This document shows, piece by piece, positions 11,815 through 23,177 of a stretch of 64,000 nt of DNA. The number at the start of each line of letters is the position of its first letter. Positions within the stretch are counted from its first letter, which is position 1. A model generated the notes under the pieces. It worked only from the letters and a program-made list of their open reading frames with translations, was not told the origin of the DNA and searched no databases. The translations under genes were made by a program, and so were the position numbers. The stretch comes from Hansfordia pulvinata (taxonomy: Eukaryota; Ascomycota; Sordariomycetes; Xylariales), in contig BJKQ01000005.1 of assembly GCA_006538405.1 (NCBI GenBank), positions 2,294,001 through 2,358,000 of the forward strand, in the 5' to 3' direction.

Positions 11815-13462
11815 ATGAAGCAGTGGGTGACACGCCAAGACGGCCTGGACAAGCTCCAGCTCGTCGACGCCCCCGAGCCCTCCGCCCTGGGCGAGGGCGA
11901 GGTGCTGGTCCGCATCAACAGGGTGTCCCTGAACTACCGGGACACGGAGGGTGAGTGGAAACAAAAATAGACAGCAATTATCTTGGTTCTGCGAAGCAAA
12001 GATGAGAGGAGAGGAGAGAGGCTGCAATCAAAAGCACAATGTTTGCTGACGCGAAAATCCCGCCGCCGCGGCTCGCTCGCTCGCTCGCCAGTCTGCATGG
12101 GCCTCTACGGGCACCACGAGACGCTGAGTAAGAACAGGGACCACAGCGGTGACGACGGCGGCGGCCACAAGCCCCCGCTGGTGCCGTGCTCGGACATGTG
12201 CGGCACGGTCGAGAAGCTGGGGCCTGGCGTGGCCGGCGGCGACGGCGGCGGCGGCGACGTCTCCTCCTCCGTCGCCCTACGCGAGGGCGACCGCGTCATG
12301 GCGACGTTCAACCAGTCGCACCTCTCGGGCCAGATCGAGGCGGCCGACATGGCCTCGGGCCTGGGCCTGCCGCTGGGCGGCGTGCTGGCGCAGTACCGCG
12401 TGTTCCCGGCGTCGGGGCTCGTCCGCGTGCCCCGGGGGGGGGGCGGCGGGCCTGACCGACGAGGAGGCCGCGACGCTGCCCATCGCCGCCGTTACCGCGT
12501 GGATGGGCATCAACTCGCTGCGGCCCATCGGGGACCCCTTGCGCGGAGGCGATGACGACGACGGGGACAAGAAGAAGAAGGAGAAGAAGAAGGTTGTGCT
12601 TCTCCAGGGCACGGGAGGCGTGGCTATCGCGGGCTTGCAGATTGCCAAGGCGTTGGGGCTTACTGGTGAGTCTTGTCTCTTTTTCTTGCTCTTGTTCCTT
12701 TTTTTCTCGTCCTCGTCTTCTTGCTCCTCGTCTATTCTGGTCTTGTATACACAGTGGTTTATTTTGCGTAGTGGTGGGGGAGGGGACGAACAAGACAGAG
12801 ATGAACACTCTCTTTCCGTTTCGGCGGCCCTCTTTGCCCCCTTCCCCTGAAATCCGCCACCCCCATTACCATCACCATCTTCTGACCTGACCTGCCCTGA
12901 CCACTACCCCTGGTGACACACAGCCATCGTGACGTCCTCGTCGGACGCCAAGCTGGAGCGCGCGCGCGCCCTGGGCGCCGACCACACGATCAACTACCGC
13001 GCGACGCCGGCGTGGGACGACGCGGTGCTGGCGCTGACGGGCGGGCGCGGGGCGGACGTGATCCTCGAGTGCGGCGGGGCGGGCACGTTGCGCCGCTCCT
13101 TCGCCTGTGTCGCCTTTGGCGGGCTGATCAGCTGCATCGGCTACCTTTCCGGCAAGGGGAGCGTCTCCGCTGAAGCCGAGGAGGGCGGCGCCCTTTTGCC
13201 AGACTTCAACGTCAACGTCCTTGCGCTCTCGCGCAACGTCAACCTCAAGGGCATCATCAACGGGCCCCGCGACCGGTTCGAGGAGATGCTGCGCACCGTG
13301 TACTCGCAGCCGGCGCCGCCGCCGCAGAAGGAGAAGGACGACGGCGCTGCGCCGATCAGGCCCGTGGTCGACCGCGTCTTCGAGTTCGAGGACGCGCCGA
13401 GGGCCCTTCAGCACATCTACGCCGGCGGGCACTTTGGCAAGGTCGTCATCAAGGTGCCGTGA
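11815..13462 (+). CDS. Medium-chain dehydrogenase/reductase (zinc-type ADH-like)
   Basis: Three exons: 11815-11950, 12092-12665 and 12924-13462, with GT-AG introns of 141 and 258 bp. The predicted protein is about 415 residues. The N-terminal half is a GroES-like fold (GEVLVRINRVSLNYRD; later GDRVMATFNQ). The second half is a Rossmann domain with a glycine-rich turn (LLQGTGGVAIAGLQ) and a typical continuation (SSSDAKLERARALGADHTINY). The family covers NAD(P)H-dependent alcohol dehydrogenases and quinone oxidoreductases; the substrate cannot be read from sequence. Exon 2 has a frame break in a ten-base G run (12434-12443) that needs one G fewer (or two more), the only site here of the insertion type. 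Inserted low-complexity stretches (Gly/Asp near 12240, Asp/Lys near 12550) are unusual for the family. Confidence 0.85.
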
Positions 13463-14515
13463 GTGCACAGGGAAGAGTGAAGAGAATTGGGGGCGGGGGG
13501 AGGGTTCATAGATGTGTTGTCGCTGTGATGCCGCCCCGGTATTGCCCCTGGGTTTCCCGCGGGGCTTTAGAGATGGAGGGAGGACATTGCTGGCAAGTAG
13601 ATCCACTCGGAATCATCTACTCGACTCGGACAGAGTGGTTGCTGCCAGGTCATCGCGCGTAGAGGCCAAGCTGGTGGCTAGGTATGCCGTCTGTGTCACC
13701 GGCGTACCCCTTTTCAGAAATGAATACCAAGCCCCTTCAAAGGGTTAGGACAGCCTTGCAAAATGGGAACCCCTACTCCAGAACCTCGCAAGCCGGTTCT
13801 CAGACCCAGCCGACACCAGGGAACGACCCATCCAGACCAAAAACAACCCAGCACCGATCAGATGACGCGCCCCCCTTTCACTTTCACTTTCACTTTCACT
13901 TCCACACCACTTTGTCGTTCAGCCCCAAACAGTCTTCCGCAGCCCCGGGGCTCAACCTCTTCAGCGATGGCAAGGGGAGAAGGGGGGCGGTGACGTCTGA
14001 CGCTATCCCACTGAGCCTTTCTAGGTGTATACAATACCAAGCTATGCACCATCCAAGTAGGAAACGACGGGGCGTGGATGGCCACTATGATTTCTTCTTT
14101 GGGGGCTTTTTACCCTTTTCGCATGGCAGTGCTGCTCACCTTCTCGCTTGGCCGAATCGTCACCTTGAGTGCAAAGAGAACTCGCCTGATGTTAGAAGCG
14201 AAGAGGTTGTGGAGGGACCTTCCAATAAAGTAGGTGCTTCAATTCCATTAGGCCAAGGTCACGGATGGAGACAAGTCCTGAAATATTCGGATAATACCTC
14301 TGTCGGAGATGTACAAGCAAAACCCTTGAAACACCCTCATCACTCGAAAAAACCCTACCCGCCCTTTCATTCTGGAGTCTCCCCGCTTACACCCAGTCGC
14401 GGGATATCTCCCGCCGCGTCTGCCGCGCGAGAGCACCGCCGTCGGCCAACAGGGGGGGAAAGGAAGAGAAGTGAGGGGAGGAAGAGGATGGGAGCAAGGA
14501 GGGTGCTATAGGGGG
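13463..14515. other. Intergenic with TTTCAC repeat
   Basis: Downstream of the dehydrogenase. It contains a TTTCAC hexamer repeat (about four copies, 13876-13905) and purine-rich DNA at 14450-14520. I see no gene; the long open frame across 13684-14511 has no recognisable protein content. Confidence 0.55.
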
Positions 14516-15012
14516 ATGGGGGGCGACAGCAATATATTCGCCCGAGGCCCACGACGCCACCATCGCCGACGGCCCTTTCTTCCAGGCCTGCCGCCGAGCC
14601 CAGGCCGACCCTGCCGCCCACCTCGACCTCGTCCGCGCCCTCTTCGATATCCACCACGACTTTCACGCAGCACCTCGACCTGACCGCCCTGGCGTGGCCG
14701 CTGCCACCAAGCCGGAGGCGGGAGCGGACGGAGGCGGCGCCCCCGAGGGACCCGGATGTCGCAGTCGAGGCTTTGAACCGGCTGCGTCGGCTGAGAAACA
14801 TTTCGATGCCCTGGTCTGCATACATTATTCAGATCTGGGAGCAGTCAGCGGCCCTAGATCGATCCATGCGGGTTCCCAGAGGCGATGGCTGGGCGCATGT
14901 CATCCGATATGTCCGATCCGCTCCCGTCCCGTCAAACAATGAATTTCCTATTCCATGCAAAGAAACACATGCGTCTATACGAAGCATCATGTCCAATCAA
15001 CAAGTCACGTAA
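14516..15012 (+). pseudogene. Possible coding relic or frame-broken small gene
   Basis: Two adjoining segments look coding by codon pattern. Codons read from 14544 to 14663 almost all end in C or G and give a plausible globular sequence (for example FFQACRRAQADPAAH and LDLVRALFDIHHDF). Skipping one base at 14664 continues in another frame with ALAWPLPP, then EALNRLRRLRNISMPW and AYIIQIWEQ, to a stop at 15010-15012. An ATG at 14516 lies just upstream in a third frame. The family is not recognised. It may be the 3' part of a broken gene, a small gene with sequence errors, or a chance open stretch in GC-rich DNA. The shifts are of the +1 kind, opposite to most breaks in this window. Confidence 0.3.
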
Positions 15013-15631
15013 CACAAACAACTCATTCGGATTCGTAGCCGTTCACTTAAGCTGTCCATTTTTGACAACACCGCTACTCGGTGTCATTTAGATCGGCGTG
15101 TTCCTCGGCAACCTTCACCTCCACTGTTCCCTCCAAATCCTCCGCTCCACCCCTTTTGTGGCATTACCTGGCGCTCTGCGTAGGCCACAAATATCAATAC
15201 AAAATGTTGGAAGAGAAGACGCATCGTGGTGAGATGATCCAACCAAGATGTGGTCATCATCTCTGGTATCAAAGTAAAAGTCGGCAAACAAGAACCGGAG
15301 GCGGTGCAGGCCAGCGGGCCTCGGTTCCTTAGAACAGGCGAGAGGGTAGTCGATGCGCCAAACTCCATAACGAAAATGTGAGGCCCTCAATGCAAACATG
15401 GGAACGCGCCGGGCAGTCAAAGAGTTGACGCATACATAGGGAAAAGAAATCGCTGTGCAAAATGATAGATGGGATCCCAGCCGCTCAAAGCGGTGGTGGA
15501 GGTGCTGGTCGCGGCAGAGCCGTCCAGGGAAGAATACTTCGTAACGTCGTGAGAAGCGCTGGTGCCAGTCGCTGGCACGCCGACAAGCCGGCAGTTGGGG
15601 ACCGCAGCCAAGCGAGGGGCCCAGTTCTCCT
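15013..15631. other. Intergenic between relic and Rax1-like gene
   Basis: Convergent 3' regions of the possible relic and of the Rax1-like gene. No gene or clear repeat seen. Confidence 0.55.
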
Positions 15632-16883
15632 TCAGAGTCTCTTCCCCGGAACCAGGATAAACAGAACACAGATGGCGGCATCAATCAGGAGCGTCCAGGC
15701 CAGAACCATTAGAGAGCGCTTGACGAGCAATTTCCGTACGTACGTCTCGCGAATGCGCGAAAAGTTGAAGGGCGTGTACTCGGTGAAGCCCAGCAGAGCC
15801 ATGATGGGGTCGAGAGCGTATTGGTACGAGGCGAGGAAATACACAGCCACCGAGAAGGGGAGAATCTCCTATTACGCAAGTCAGTATTGAGCCCAGGGGC
15901 GGGCAGCCGAGCCGCGAAACGTACCCAGCAGCGTGTAGCCCTCGAAGAGTTGAGGAAGATGAGCACAAAGGCAGTCCAGAAACCGCCAAACATCGCGACA
16001 AGGCCGATGATCAGTCGGGCGATAATGGTCGGGGGGATGAGATTGCCGAGCGCGCGAGCCCTTAGGAAGCCGGGGAAAGCATCCCTCTCCATGGCCTGAA
16101 AGACGTAGTCCTTAGCAACGTCAAAGACCTCGGGATCGTCCCTGCCGTCCTGCTCGATGGCGGTAGTGATGTCGGTGGTGATCGAGCCAGGAAGCGTAAT
16201 CTCACGCTCGGCACCGGGGAGGAGAAAGGTGTAGAGGATCTTCTCGGCGGAGGCGCGAATGTCGTCGCGGGAGACGGTGTGCTCGGGCGAGTTCGAGTCG
16301 GTGATTTGGTGAGAGCTGATCTGCGTGCTGGCCCGGGGCCTCCGCTCCTGGCTGCCGGACGGCGAGTCTCGGTCGTCGAAAAAGCTGCCTGGAGTCCCCC
16401 CGGGAGTGGCGGGCTGATCGCGGAGATACGCAGACATCTGAGCATTCTGCTCCCTTTCCTTCTCTGTGGCGTACATCGAGGGCCCGGCGGGACCATGGCT
16501 CATCTCGCCCATAGCTTCGAGGGCGGCGGACGATCTCTTGGACTGGGGGTCCCTCTCGCCGTCAGGGGTACCAATCATGACGGAGCGACGAAGTTCGCGA
16601 ACATAGTGGCGGCACAGCGACATGTGCTGGGCGACATCGAGCCTGGGGCGTGTTAGTAGGATACGGCAGCAAGCGGTCGGACAAGATCATGTCGGCGTTG
16701 AGGCTGAACGCACCAGAAGTCGAGGTAGTCGACGGATCGCTGCTGGTCTCGCATGTAGATGTAAAACGAGAATAGGTCGACGGGCGGCTGCGTGCGACGG
16801 CTCAGAACCTCGAAGAGGGTGGGAAGGCGATTCCTAGTCGCTTCGGTGCCATCATCGGGCAGGCCACGACCCGAGAAGGCCAT
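15632..16883 (-). CDS. Rax1-like RGS-domain membrane protein
   Basis: Three exons on the minus strand: 16883-16714, 16642-15925 and 15868-15632, with introns of 71 and 56 bp (branch sites CTAAC and CTGAC). The predicted length is 374 residues with no frame break. The N-terminal half carries an RGS fold: RLPTLFEVLSRRTQPPVDL, then YIYMRDQQRSVDYLDFW across the first intron and LCRHYVRELRRSV. It is interrupted by a Ser/Pro-rich linker and resumes with SAEKILYTFLLPGAEREI and VFQAMERDAFPGFL. The C-terminus has about four hydrophobic segments (about 255-292, 297-320 and 345-370). This order matches Rax1 of budding yeast (bud-site selection) and the RgsB-type proteins of Aspergillus, which tune G-protein signalling at membranes. 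An in-frame ATG at 17000 would add 39 residues; 16883 fits the family better. Confidence 0.82.
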
Positions 16884-19403
16884 GACGGCGGTTGGTAATG
16901 CTTGTCGGGCGAGTCGCAATTGATCTGTCGTGCAAGAGGCGGTGGGCAGACGGTCGGGCGTGCCAATGACGGATTGGGCGGTTGACGCGGACAATGGCAA
17001 GGGTGATGAGGTAAAACGAATGTATGGTCGGGTCAGAAGATGCCAGTGCGCGATGGCTCTTCTGGTCCCCTACTGGGAGGGGTGCTGGTGGGCGGCGAGC
17101 TGATGGCGGCGTGAGGCTGAGAGGGAGAGATGGAAAGAGACGTGATGGTGGCCGCCCAGTAGGAGAAAAGCGCGATGCACAGCGTTTGCTGGGCTGTGCT
17201 GGGCTTTGGGGGGCGGATGGGAGCCCTCGGGCGGTGGGAACGAGCGTACGGGTACCTCCTCGTAGACCAAGGGGGAGGTGTGGATCGGATGGGCGCGGTG
17301 GATCTGGGTAGACAGCTGGGTACATCCGCTACTCCAAGTACGGAGAGTGTCGCGCCTATCGTAGGCAAGACGCGAAGTAAACAGATGCTCTAAAGTACTT
17401 GTAGCGCCGAGAGAGCAATACATGTCGTGCAACATCGCGCCAGGCACACTGGGTCTTCCCTCTGGTACCTGCGTCTCCACGAGTGCGGCGTTTCCATGCA
17501 CACATGGCACGAGGCAGTGGACGCGTACCTTGCGTCTCGAACGAGGACTCGTACTCATCAAGCTGCCCCATCAGTAGGTAGGTACTCGTATGCACATATT
17601 CGTGACTATCGGACTAGACAACCAAGGTGATGAGATTGATGGCGATGGTGCGAGAACTTGATGGCAGCCGCGGCGGCGGGGATGTCTGCCATGAATCCGA
17701 TTCCAACAAAACGACATCGCGGATGTCAATAGCTGGGTGGCTGGGCGACAGAACTGCATGTGCTAGACAGCGCGAGCCTGTCCCGTGTTTCTCTTCTCTG
17801 CGGTCACCCACCATCCATACCTAACCTACCACCTTTTCATGCATTTCGTGTCTCGTAGAGCCACCTGACAGCAGCCAATGCCCTCCTCGTACGACTCCTC
17901 GTCCACACACCCTCACGCCCTCATCAGTCAAGTCGGTCACAGACACGAGGAACAGGAGGGAGAGACGGGCGCGACTGCAGGGCGCGAGGGCAAATCCTCT
18001 GCCGACAGCCCAAGGCTCATTTCCCCAGCGTCTCACCTGGTTGGCCTGTCCACCCCTTACGCTGCTTTTTAAGATTACGATGACGCTGGCCCGGCCTCCT
18101 CCCGAGCCAGACCCTTTCTTCGGCCCGTTCGCGTTTCTGTTCTCTCTGCAGCTGTCTGTCTGCGGATCGACACGACAAGCTAAATATATCTTCTCTCACT
18201 GTATTTGACAGTACGGAGTACGCAGCACGGGACTGTTCATCTGAACGGAGGCTGGCTGGTAGGATCCCAATTACCCGCAGTGCTGATAGCGCTCTCTTCC
18301 ACTTGTGTGGCCTTGATGTCATGCGCATCGCGTCACCGCGTCTCAACGACTCACTAGAAACCCGCTGCTTGCTTTACGAGTACTGCTATCCGCACGCGTC
18401 TCTGATACAATTATGCGAGCTGCAAAGGGCTGCATAAATGTGTAGAGTGATGCGGCAAGCAAAACAGACGCACTTCATGCTCGTGCGAGACTCGTACAAT
18501 CTACGTGTAGGGGCACCCATCGAAGCCTCCGATGGTGCCCACGAGCCGGCAGTCCTCCGGATGACAGGTGCTCGGTTCGGTACAGATGCCGGTGCAGAGG
18601 TGGCGTGGCGTGGCGCCAGCGGCTCGGTCAGCAGCGACCACCAGCGGCATTGTTGTCCCAGACCCCTTTCTTCACGATCATCTATCCTTGCTAATCCGAG
18701 TTTTCGCAGCCTCGGTTGTACCGAGCAGCGGCATGGGAACTCAGGCTGACTTCCGGTCCGTACCCATGACGTTGAGTAAATTGTCACGAATGGACGCGGT
18801 GTCTGTCATCAGTTCCGGTACCAACCAGTGTTCACTATCGGATGGGCACGGCCTGCATGGACATATCGAGGCACCGGATGTCGGCGAGTATGCGATGGAA
18901 AGCTGCGACCATGGACTCATTAATTGATGCACGCCTGAAGGGACGCGCATGTGAGGTGTTGGCCATGCAATGTTGAAGCATTGACTGTTTACAAGCTCAA
19001 GGCGTTCTACGGTGGATTGTGGCTATCTAAGGAATGGGAATGCAGCAGAAGCCACATCTCGAGCAGGCTTGACAAACACAAGGTACCATCAGCGGGAGGA
19101 AGTGGAGTGAGGTGGTAGCTGCATAACTTGGAACCGCCTGAGCGGCAAGACCTCTGTGCTGGCAGACGTCGAAGCAGCATCTCCACCTGGCCGCCAGCTG
19201 GGTCTCAACATCCCACACAATTCCAATTCGTTGAGCAGTACCAAAATTCGCCCGAAATTTGCGCCTGCCGTTGCACCACCCGCCGCCACCGCCGCTGCCG
19301 CCCACCGCCAATACCTATCGCGAAACTTTGCTCGTCCCACCTGAACCAGCCTTCCTTTCCCCTCCAACCCTCTACTAACGACACAGGTATCAATCGTCTC
19401 ACG
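16884..19403. other. Intergenic: Rax1-like gene to rpl31
   Basis: Divergent upstream DNA of the Rax1-like gene and the rpl31 gene. TACTCGTA occurs at 17583, TACGAGTA at 18375 and TACGGAGTA at 18212. No protein-coding segment supported. Confidence 0.55.
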
Positions 19404-19501
19404 GTAAGCTTTGAAAAACGAGATTTCCTTCTATGCCCTTCTCGCCTTTCTTCTCCTCGTCTTGACAGCGCAACTGACAACTTTTCCGCCCTCGCCCACA
19501 G
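19404..19501 (+). other. Probable 5' UTR intron of rpl31
   Basis: A GTAAGC donor at 19404, a CTGAC branch-like site near 19470 and a CACAG acceptor ending at 19501 make a 98-bp intron lying just before the start codon at 19530. Leader introns are common in fungal ribosomal protein genes. Inferred from splice motifs only. Confidence 0.45.
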
Positions 19502-19529
19502 ACAACCTCCCTCCGATCCATCCGCAACA

Positions 19530-20186
19530 ATGTCGTCCAAGGCCGCCGGAAAGAAGCCCGCGGGCAAGTCCGCCATCGACCAGGTTGTCGCCCGCGAGTA
19601 CACCATCCACATGCACAAGAGAGTACGTCCCTGAGCGCCTGCGCACCGCTCGAGCTGTCGACACCGCCCGGTTCCAACCTCGACCGCAAGCAATAAATAC
19701 CCCTCCCATAATATCTTCACATCCGACACGACCACCCTCGTGGTCAACGGTCGCTCATTCCCGAGTGATCGTGTCGACTTTCAAGCCAGCGAAAACCCCT
19801 TTCAGGCAATCATGCTAACGAAGGGTGTTGAATTAGCTGCACGGTGTTACCTTCAAGAAGCGCGCCCCCCGCGCCATCAAGGAGATCAAGGACTTCGCCA
19901 CCAAGGCCATGGTAAGTTTATATCACACATCCCAATCCCAGTTCCCTTGACGCCGGCAGCATGGTCTAACAGAGATTTCCAGGGCACCACCGACGTCCGC
20001 ATCGACCCCCAGCTCAACAAGAAGGTCTGGGAGCAGGGCATCAAGGGCGTCCCGTACCGCATGCGCGTCCGCATCAGCCGCCGCCGCAACGACGAGGAGG
20101 ACGCCAAGGAGAAGCTGTACAGCTACGTCCAGGCCGTCAACGTCAAGAACCCCAAGGGTCTGCCCACCGTTGTCGTTGAGGAATAA
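19530..20186 (+). CDS. rpl31: 60S ribosomal protein L31
   Basis: Three exons: 19530-19622, 19837-19911 and 19983-20186. Introns are 214 and 71 bp; the first has a CTAAC branch site at about 19814. Predicted length is 123 residues, the normal size for eL31, with no frame break. It reads [17 protein letters not shown], then YTIHMHKR joined to [17 protein letters not shown], then [19 protein letters not shown] and [17 protein letters not shown], ending [16 protein letters not shown]. These are the family's conserved stretches. eL31 sits near the peptide exit tunnel of the large ribosomal subunit. Both introns fall exactly between codons. It is convergent with the E2 gene. Confidence 0.96.
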
Positions 20187-21310
20187 GCGCGCCCTCTTTC
20201 CTCGGCGCTCTTAGGAGTTCAAAATATAAAAACCACCTCAACCCTCACGCACATGCGTATACCGCATCTCCCTCGGTCGCCCACTTGACGCGGGCTGTTC
20301 ACATCACAATGTTCCCGGTTTTTTCACGGTTGGTTGGGACAGAGCAAGGCGTTCTGAGTGATTCTTCGCGCCCCTGGGTTACCCCCAGAGGCGTGCGAGA
20401 CGGAAAAGTTGCTGGGTAGACAGGTCGGACCAGGTCGGCCATCAGCCAGCAACATACCTGCCGGGGCATCTCGCACCCGGCATCAAAAGAGAAGAATAAA
20501 ACAACGAGATCCCCCACTGCTCGTCCCAACCTCCACTCTGCCAATCCTGCTATGCAGGGTGATGTGTGTGAATTTTCTCATTGCTTACTCGTGCCCATCG
20601 AAGTATCTGGGTCGAGCCAATGGCTTGTCGCTACGTGAGCGTGTATCCCATCTTGGCCTATGTGACGTAGACGTCCCGGAATTGCCACTGCACCGATGCA
20701 ACCAAGTTTGCGGTGAGGCTTTCATGTCCTTTGTGACACAGAGCAGCCAACTTAAAAGAAAAGTATGCCTTCTTTCGGTCATGTAGCTTCAAGTAAAATG
20801 AATGTTTCCCATAGGTCGGTTCGTGGCATTGGCCTTACACCTTCGCATATGCTCAGAGCGCCCTTGGTCTACGAACGGAACCTGGGTCATTCATACGACA
20901 CAATGTGCCATATGCCTCATTCAGGACTTGAAGTCTCGTAACAGTGCGCCTAGTATTGCGAACGGTGATCCATATCGAGCAACCTTGGCAAAATCAGGGC
21001 TGCTCTCGGTACCAAGGAATCGGCTAGGCTACACGATGAGAAGAGCAGCAGTGCCAATAACCAAATGAAACAAACCAAGCTGAACCAACCCGTTTCCCCT
21101 TTGTCCAGGAACAGGGCCAACACCCCCTTATGTAATGACGCCGTTTCTCCTATGCTGTATGTGGAAATGCCAATTGGCGCCCGCCATCTGATGTCGCCTG
21201 CCAGAGCCGCCGCGGCAGTGCGACCACTGCTGCCTGTGTGCCGTGGCAATATCAATGGCTGGAAAAACAAGTCGCTGAAACTAACTAGGTGCTTGTCTAG
21301 CAGACACCGC
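20187..21310. other. Intergenic between convergent rpl31 and E2 genes
   Basis: 3' flanks of two convergent genes. Slightly lower GC than its surroundings. No gene or notable repeat seen. Confidence 0.6.
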
Positions 21311-21961
21311 TTAGTCATCGTCGACCTCACGGTGGCGGGCGGTGACCTTGCGCTTGAACTCCTCAAAGTCCTTGTCCCAGAGCTCGGCAGCTTCGCCGTT
21401 CAGAGGAGATGCGCTGGGATATTAGTCAGCACGTATCCCGCGCGACATACATACAGGGGCGCACTTACTTGTTCGGCTCGCCCAACAGACTTTGCAGGCT
21501 GAGCAGGACGGTCTGGATGTTGTAGGCGGCAGTCCACTTGTCCTTGAGAATGTCGAGGCAGATGCGCCCGGAGAAGTCGACGTTGGGGTGGTAGATGGGG
21601 GTGCGGAAGAGGACGGTGGGCGGGGCATAGGGGTAGTTCGACGGGAAATCGAAGGACAGCTTGAGCTGGAGGTTGGCGTAGGGGGTGCCCTCGGGCCCTT
21701 CGATGGTGGCGGCCCAGGTCATCAGGTTGCCGTCGGCACCGGGAAAGGCAGATACGCCGGGGGCAGGGGCAGTCATCAGCTGCATCAATTCCGTTTGTAG
21801 CCTGCCGAGAAGCTCGTCAGTGATGAGGCAACTCCATGGTCAGAGTCGGGAGGGACATACCGCTTGCTGACGCTCTGTGAATCGGGGCCCTGACGAGCTG
21901 CTCCAAGCTTGGACGAGGGAACGCCGCCAGAGGCCTGGTTTTCCTCGGAAGCGAAGTCCAT
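21311..21961 (-). CDS. ubc11: Ubiquitin-conjugating enzyme E2, UBE2C/Ubc11 type
   Basis: Minus-strand exons 21961-21861, 21801-21469 and 21413-21311, with introns of 59 and 55 bp. The predicted protein is 178 residues, close to the 179 of human UBE2C, with no frame break. The UBC fold is complete: TWAATIEGPEGTPYANL, FDFPSNYPYAPPTVLF, an HPN motif at residues 105-107 and the active-site cysteine at residue 115 in GRICLDILKDKW. The variable N-terminal extension before the fold (about 33 residues) and the sequence LLSLQSLLGEPN fit the UBE2C subgroup, which starts ubiquitin chains for the anaphase-promoting complex to drive mitotic exit. The gene is head-to-head with chk1. The subgroup call rests on these features and not on an alignment. 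Confidence 0.92.
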
Positions 21962-23177
21962 GGCGATGGTTGTGATCTTGGGTCTTGGGGCGAGGAGGCG
22001 GGATGGAGCCGGTCGTGGGAGCTGACCAGTTTATAACGGCGAACGAGGAGGGGCAGAGGCCTCGAACTTTGGCAGTGGGGGAGACGGAAGCGGGCGTTGA
22101 GAAGGCTGAGGGTCTGGAATGCGATGACGTTAGCGGAATCGGCGACGAAAGAGCCGGATCGGGAGAGGACCCTGGCGGCAGGGCGACGGCGTGGTGGAAT
22201 GCCAACCGGCGGGGCGCGAAAGCGATGCTATCACCAAGACATAGGGCGGCCGGCAGCAGCCAAGACCAAGTCAAGGGTATTCGACAGGGCAAACGCAGAC
22301 GAGCAGAGCCGCAGACAGATACCGCAGGGGAGGGTATAATGGCAGCAGCTTTATTCATGCGTACCTGTAGGTAAGGGGGGATGCACTGACCTGTGGTGAT
22401 CCAGGCGGGATGAAGTCTGCAGTGCGGAGGACACGGAGCGGTGCCGAACGGGGAGAGGGAGTAGATTTATGAAGCACGGATAGCAGCTTGGGGGCGGGTA
22501 AGGTAAGGATGTGTGATAGGTAAGCGGCGGACGGATGGGCGAATGGCGGTCACTATGTCTTGTTTACTCGTGGGCGCGCTTGCTGGGTCGGCAGCGGAGG
22601 AGGGCGGCGGTCAGAAGCGGGCGGCGTACGCATGAGCACGGAGGCACTGTACGGCATCGGGTTGAAGGTTTGCGGGCGGGCAGGCGCAGGTAAACAACGA
22701 CCCTGGCTGTCGGCGATTGGAACAGCAACCGCGGGGCACCCCCTGCTAACCGCCTTTGGTTCCAGCCTGAGGGGCACTCTTTACCTCAGGTGAGTACATC
22801 CACAACCGCACACCTCACCAGCAGGTACATACCTACCTACATGTAGGTACGTACGAGTACTGCTGCACCCGCCAGAGCCTCCAGTTGCACCAGCCCGAAT
22901 CGAAGCCCGCCTACGGCCACCAACCGTCAGCCGCTGGACAGCCCTGCACTCTGACCGCTACAGGGGACGGGCGTCCACCAGCAGCGACGGCATCACCACT
23001 CGTCCAATCAAGACGCGTGCGTTCACGTCGGCCTCAAACAACAACACCCGCCACCATTCGGCCTCACGCGCTTCTGTTTGTGCCGCCGCCCGGATCTAAA
23101 TACTAGCGACACACCGGTCCTGGGCAGCTGGCCCGGGAAATCTCCAGCCTCAAGATAACCACAAACAGCCCTCCATC
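21962..23177. promoter_or_regulatory. Shared divergent upstream region of E2 and chk1
   Basis: About 1.2 kb between the two divergent start codons. It must hold both promoters. A CCTACCTACATGTAGGTAC cluster and the octamer TACGAGTA lie at 22830-22859. No clear TATA box next to either start. Confidence 0.5.
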
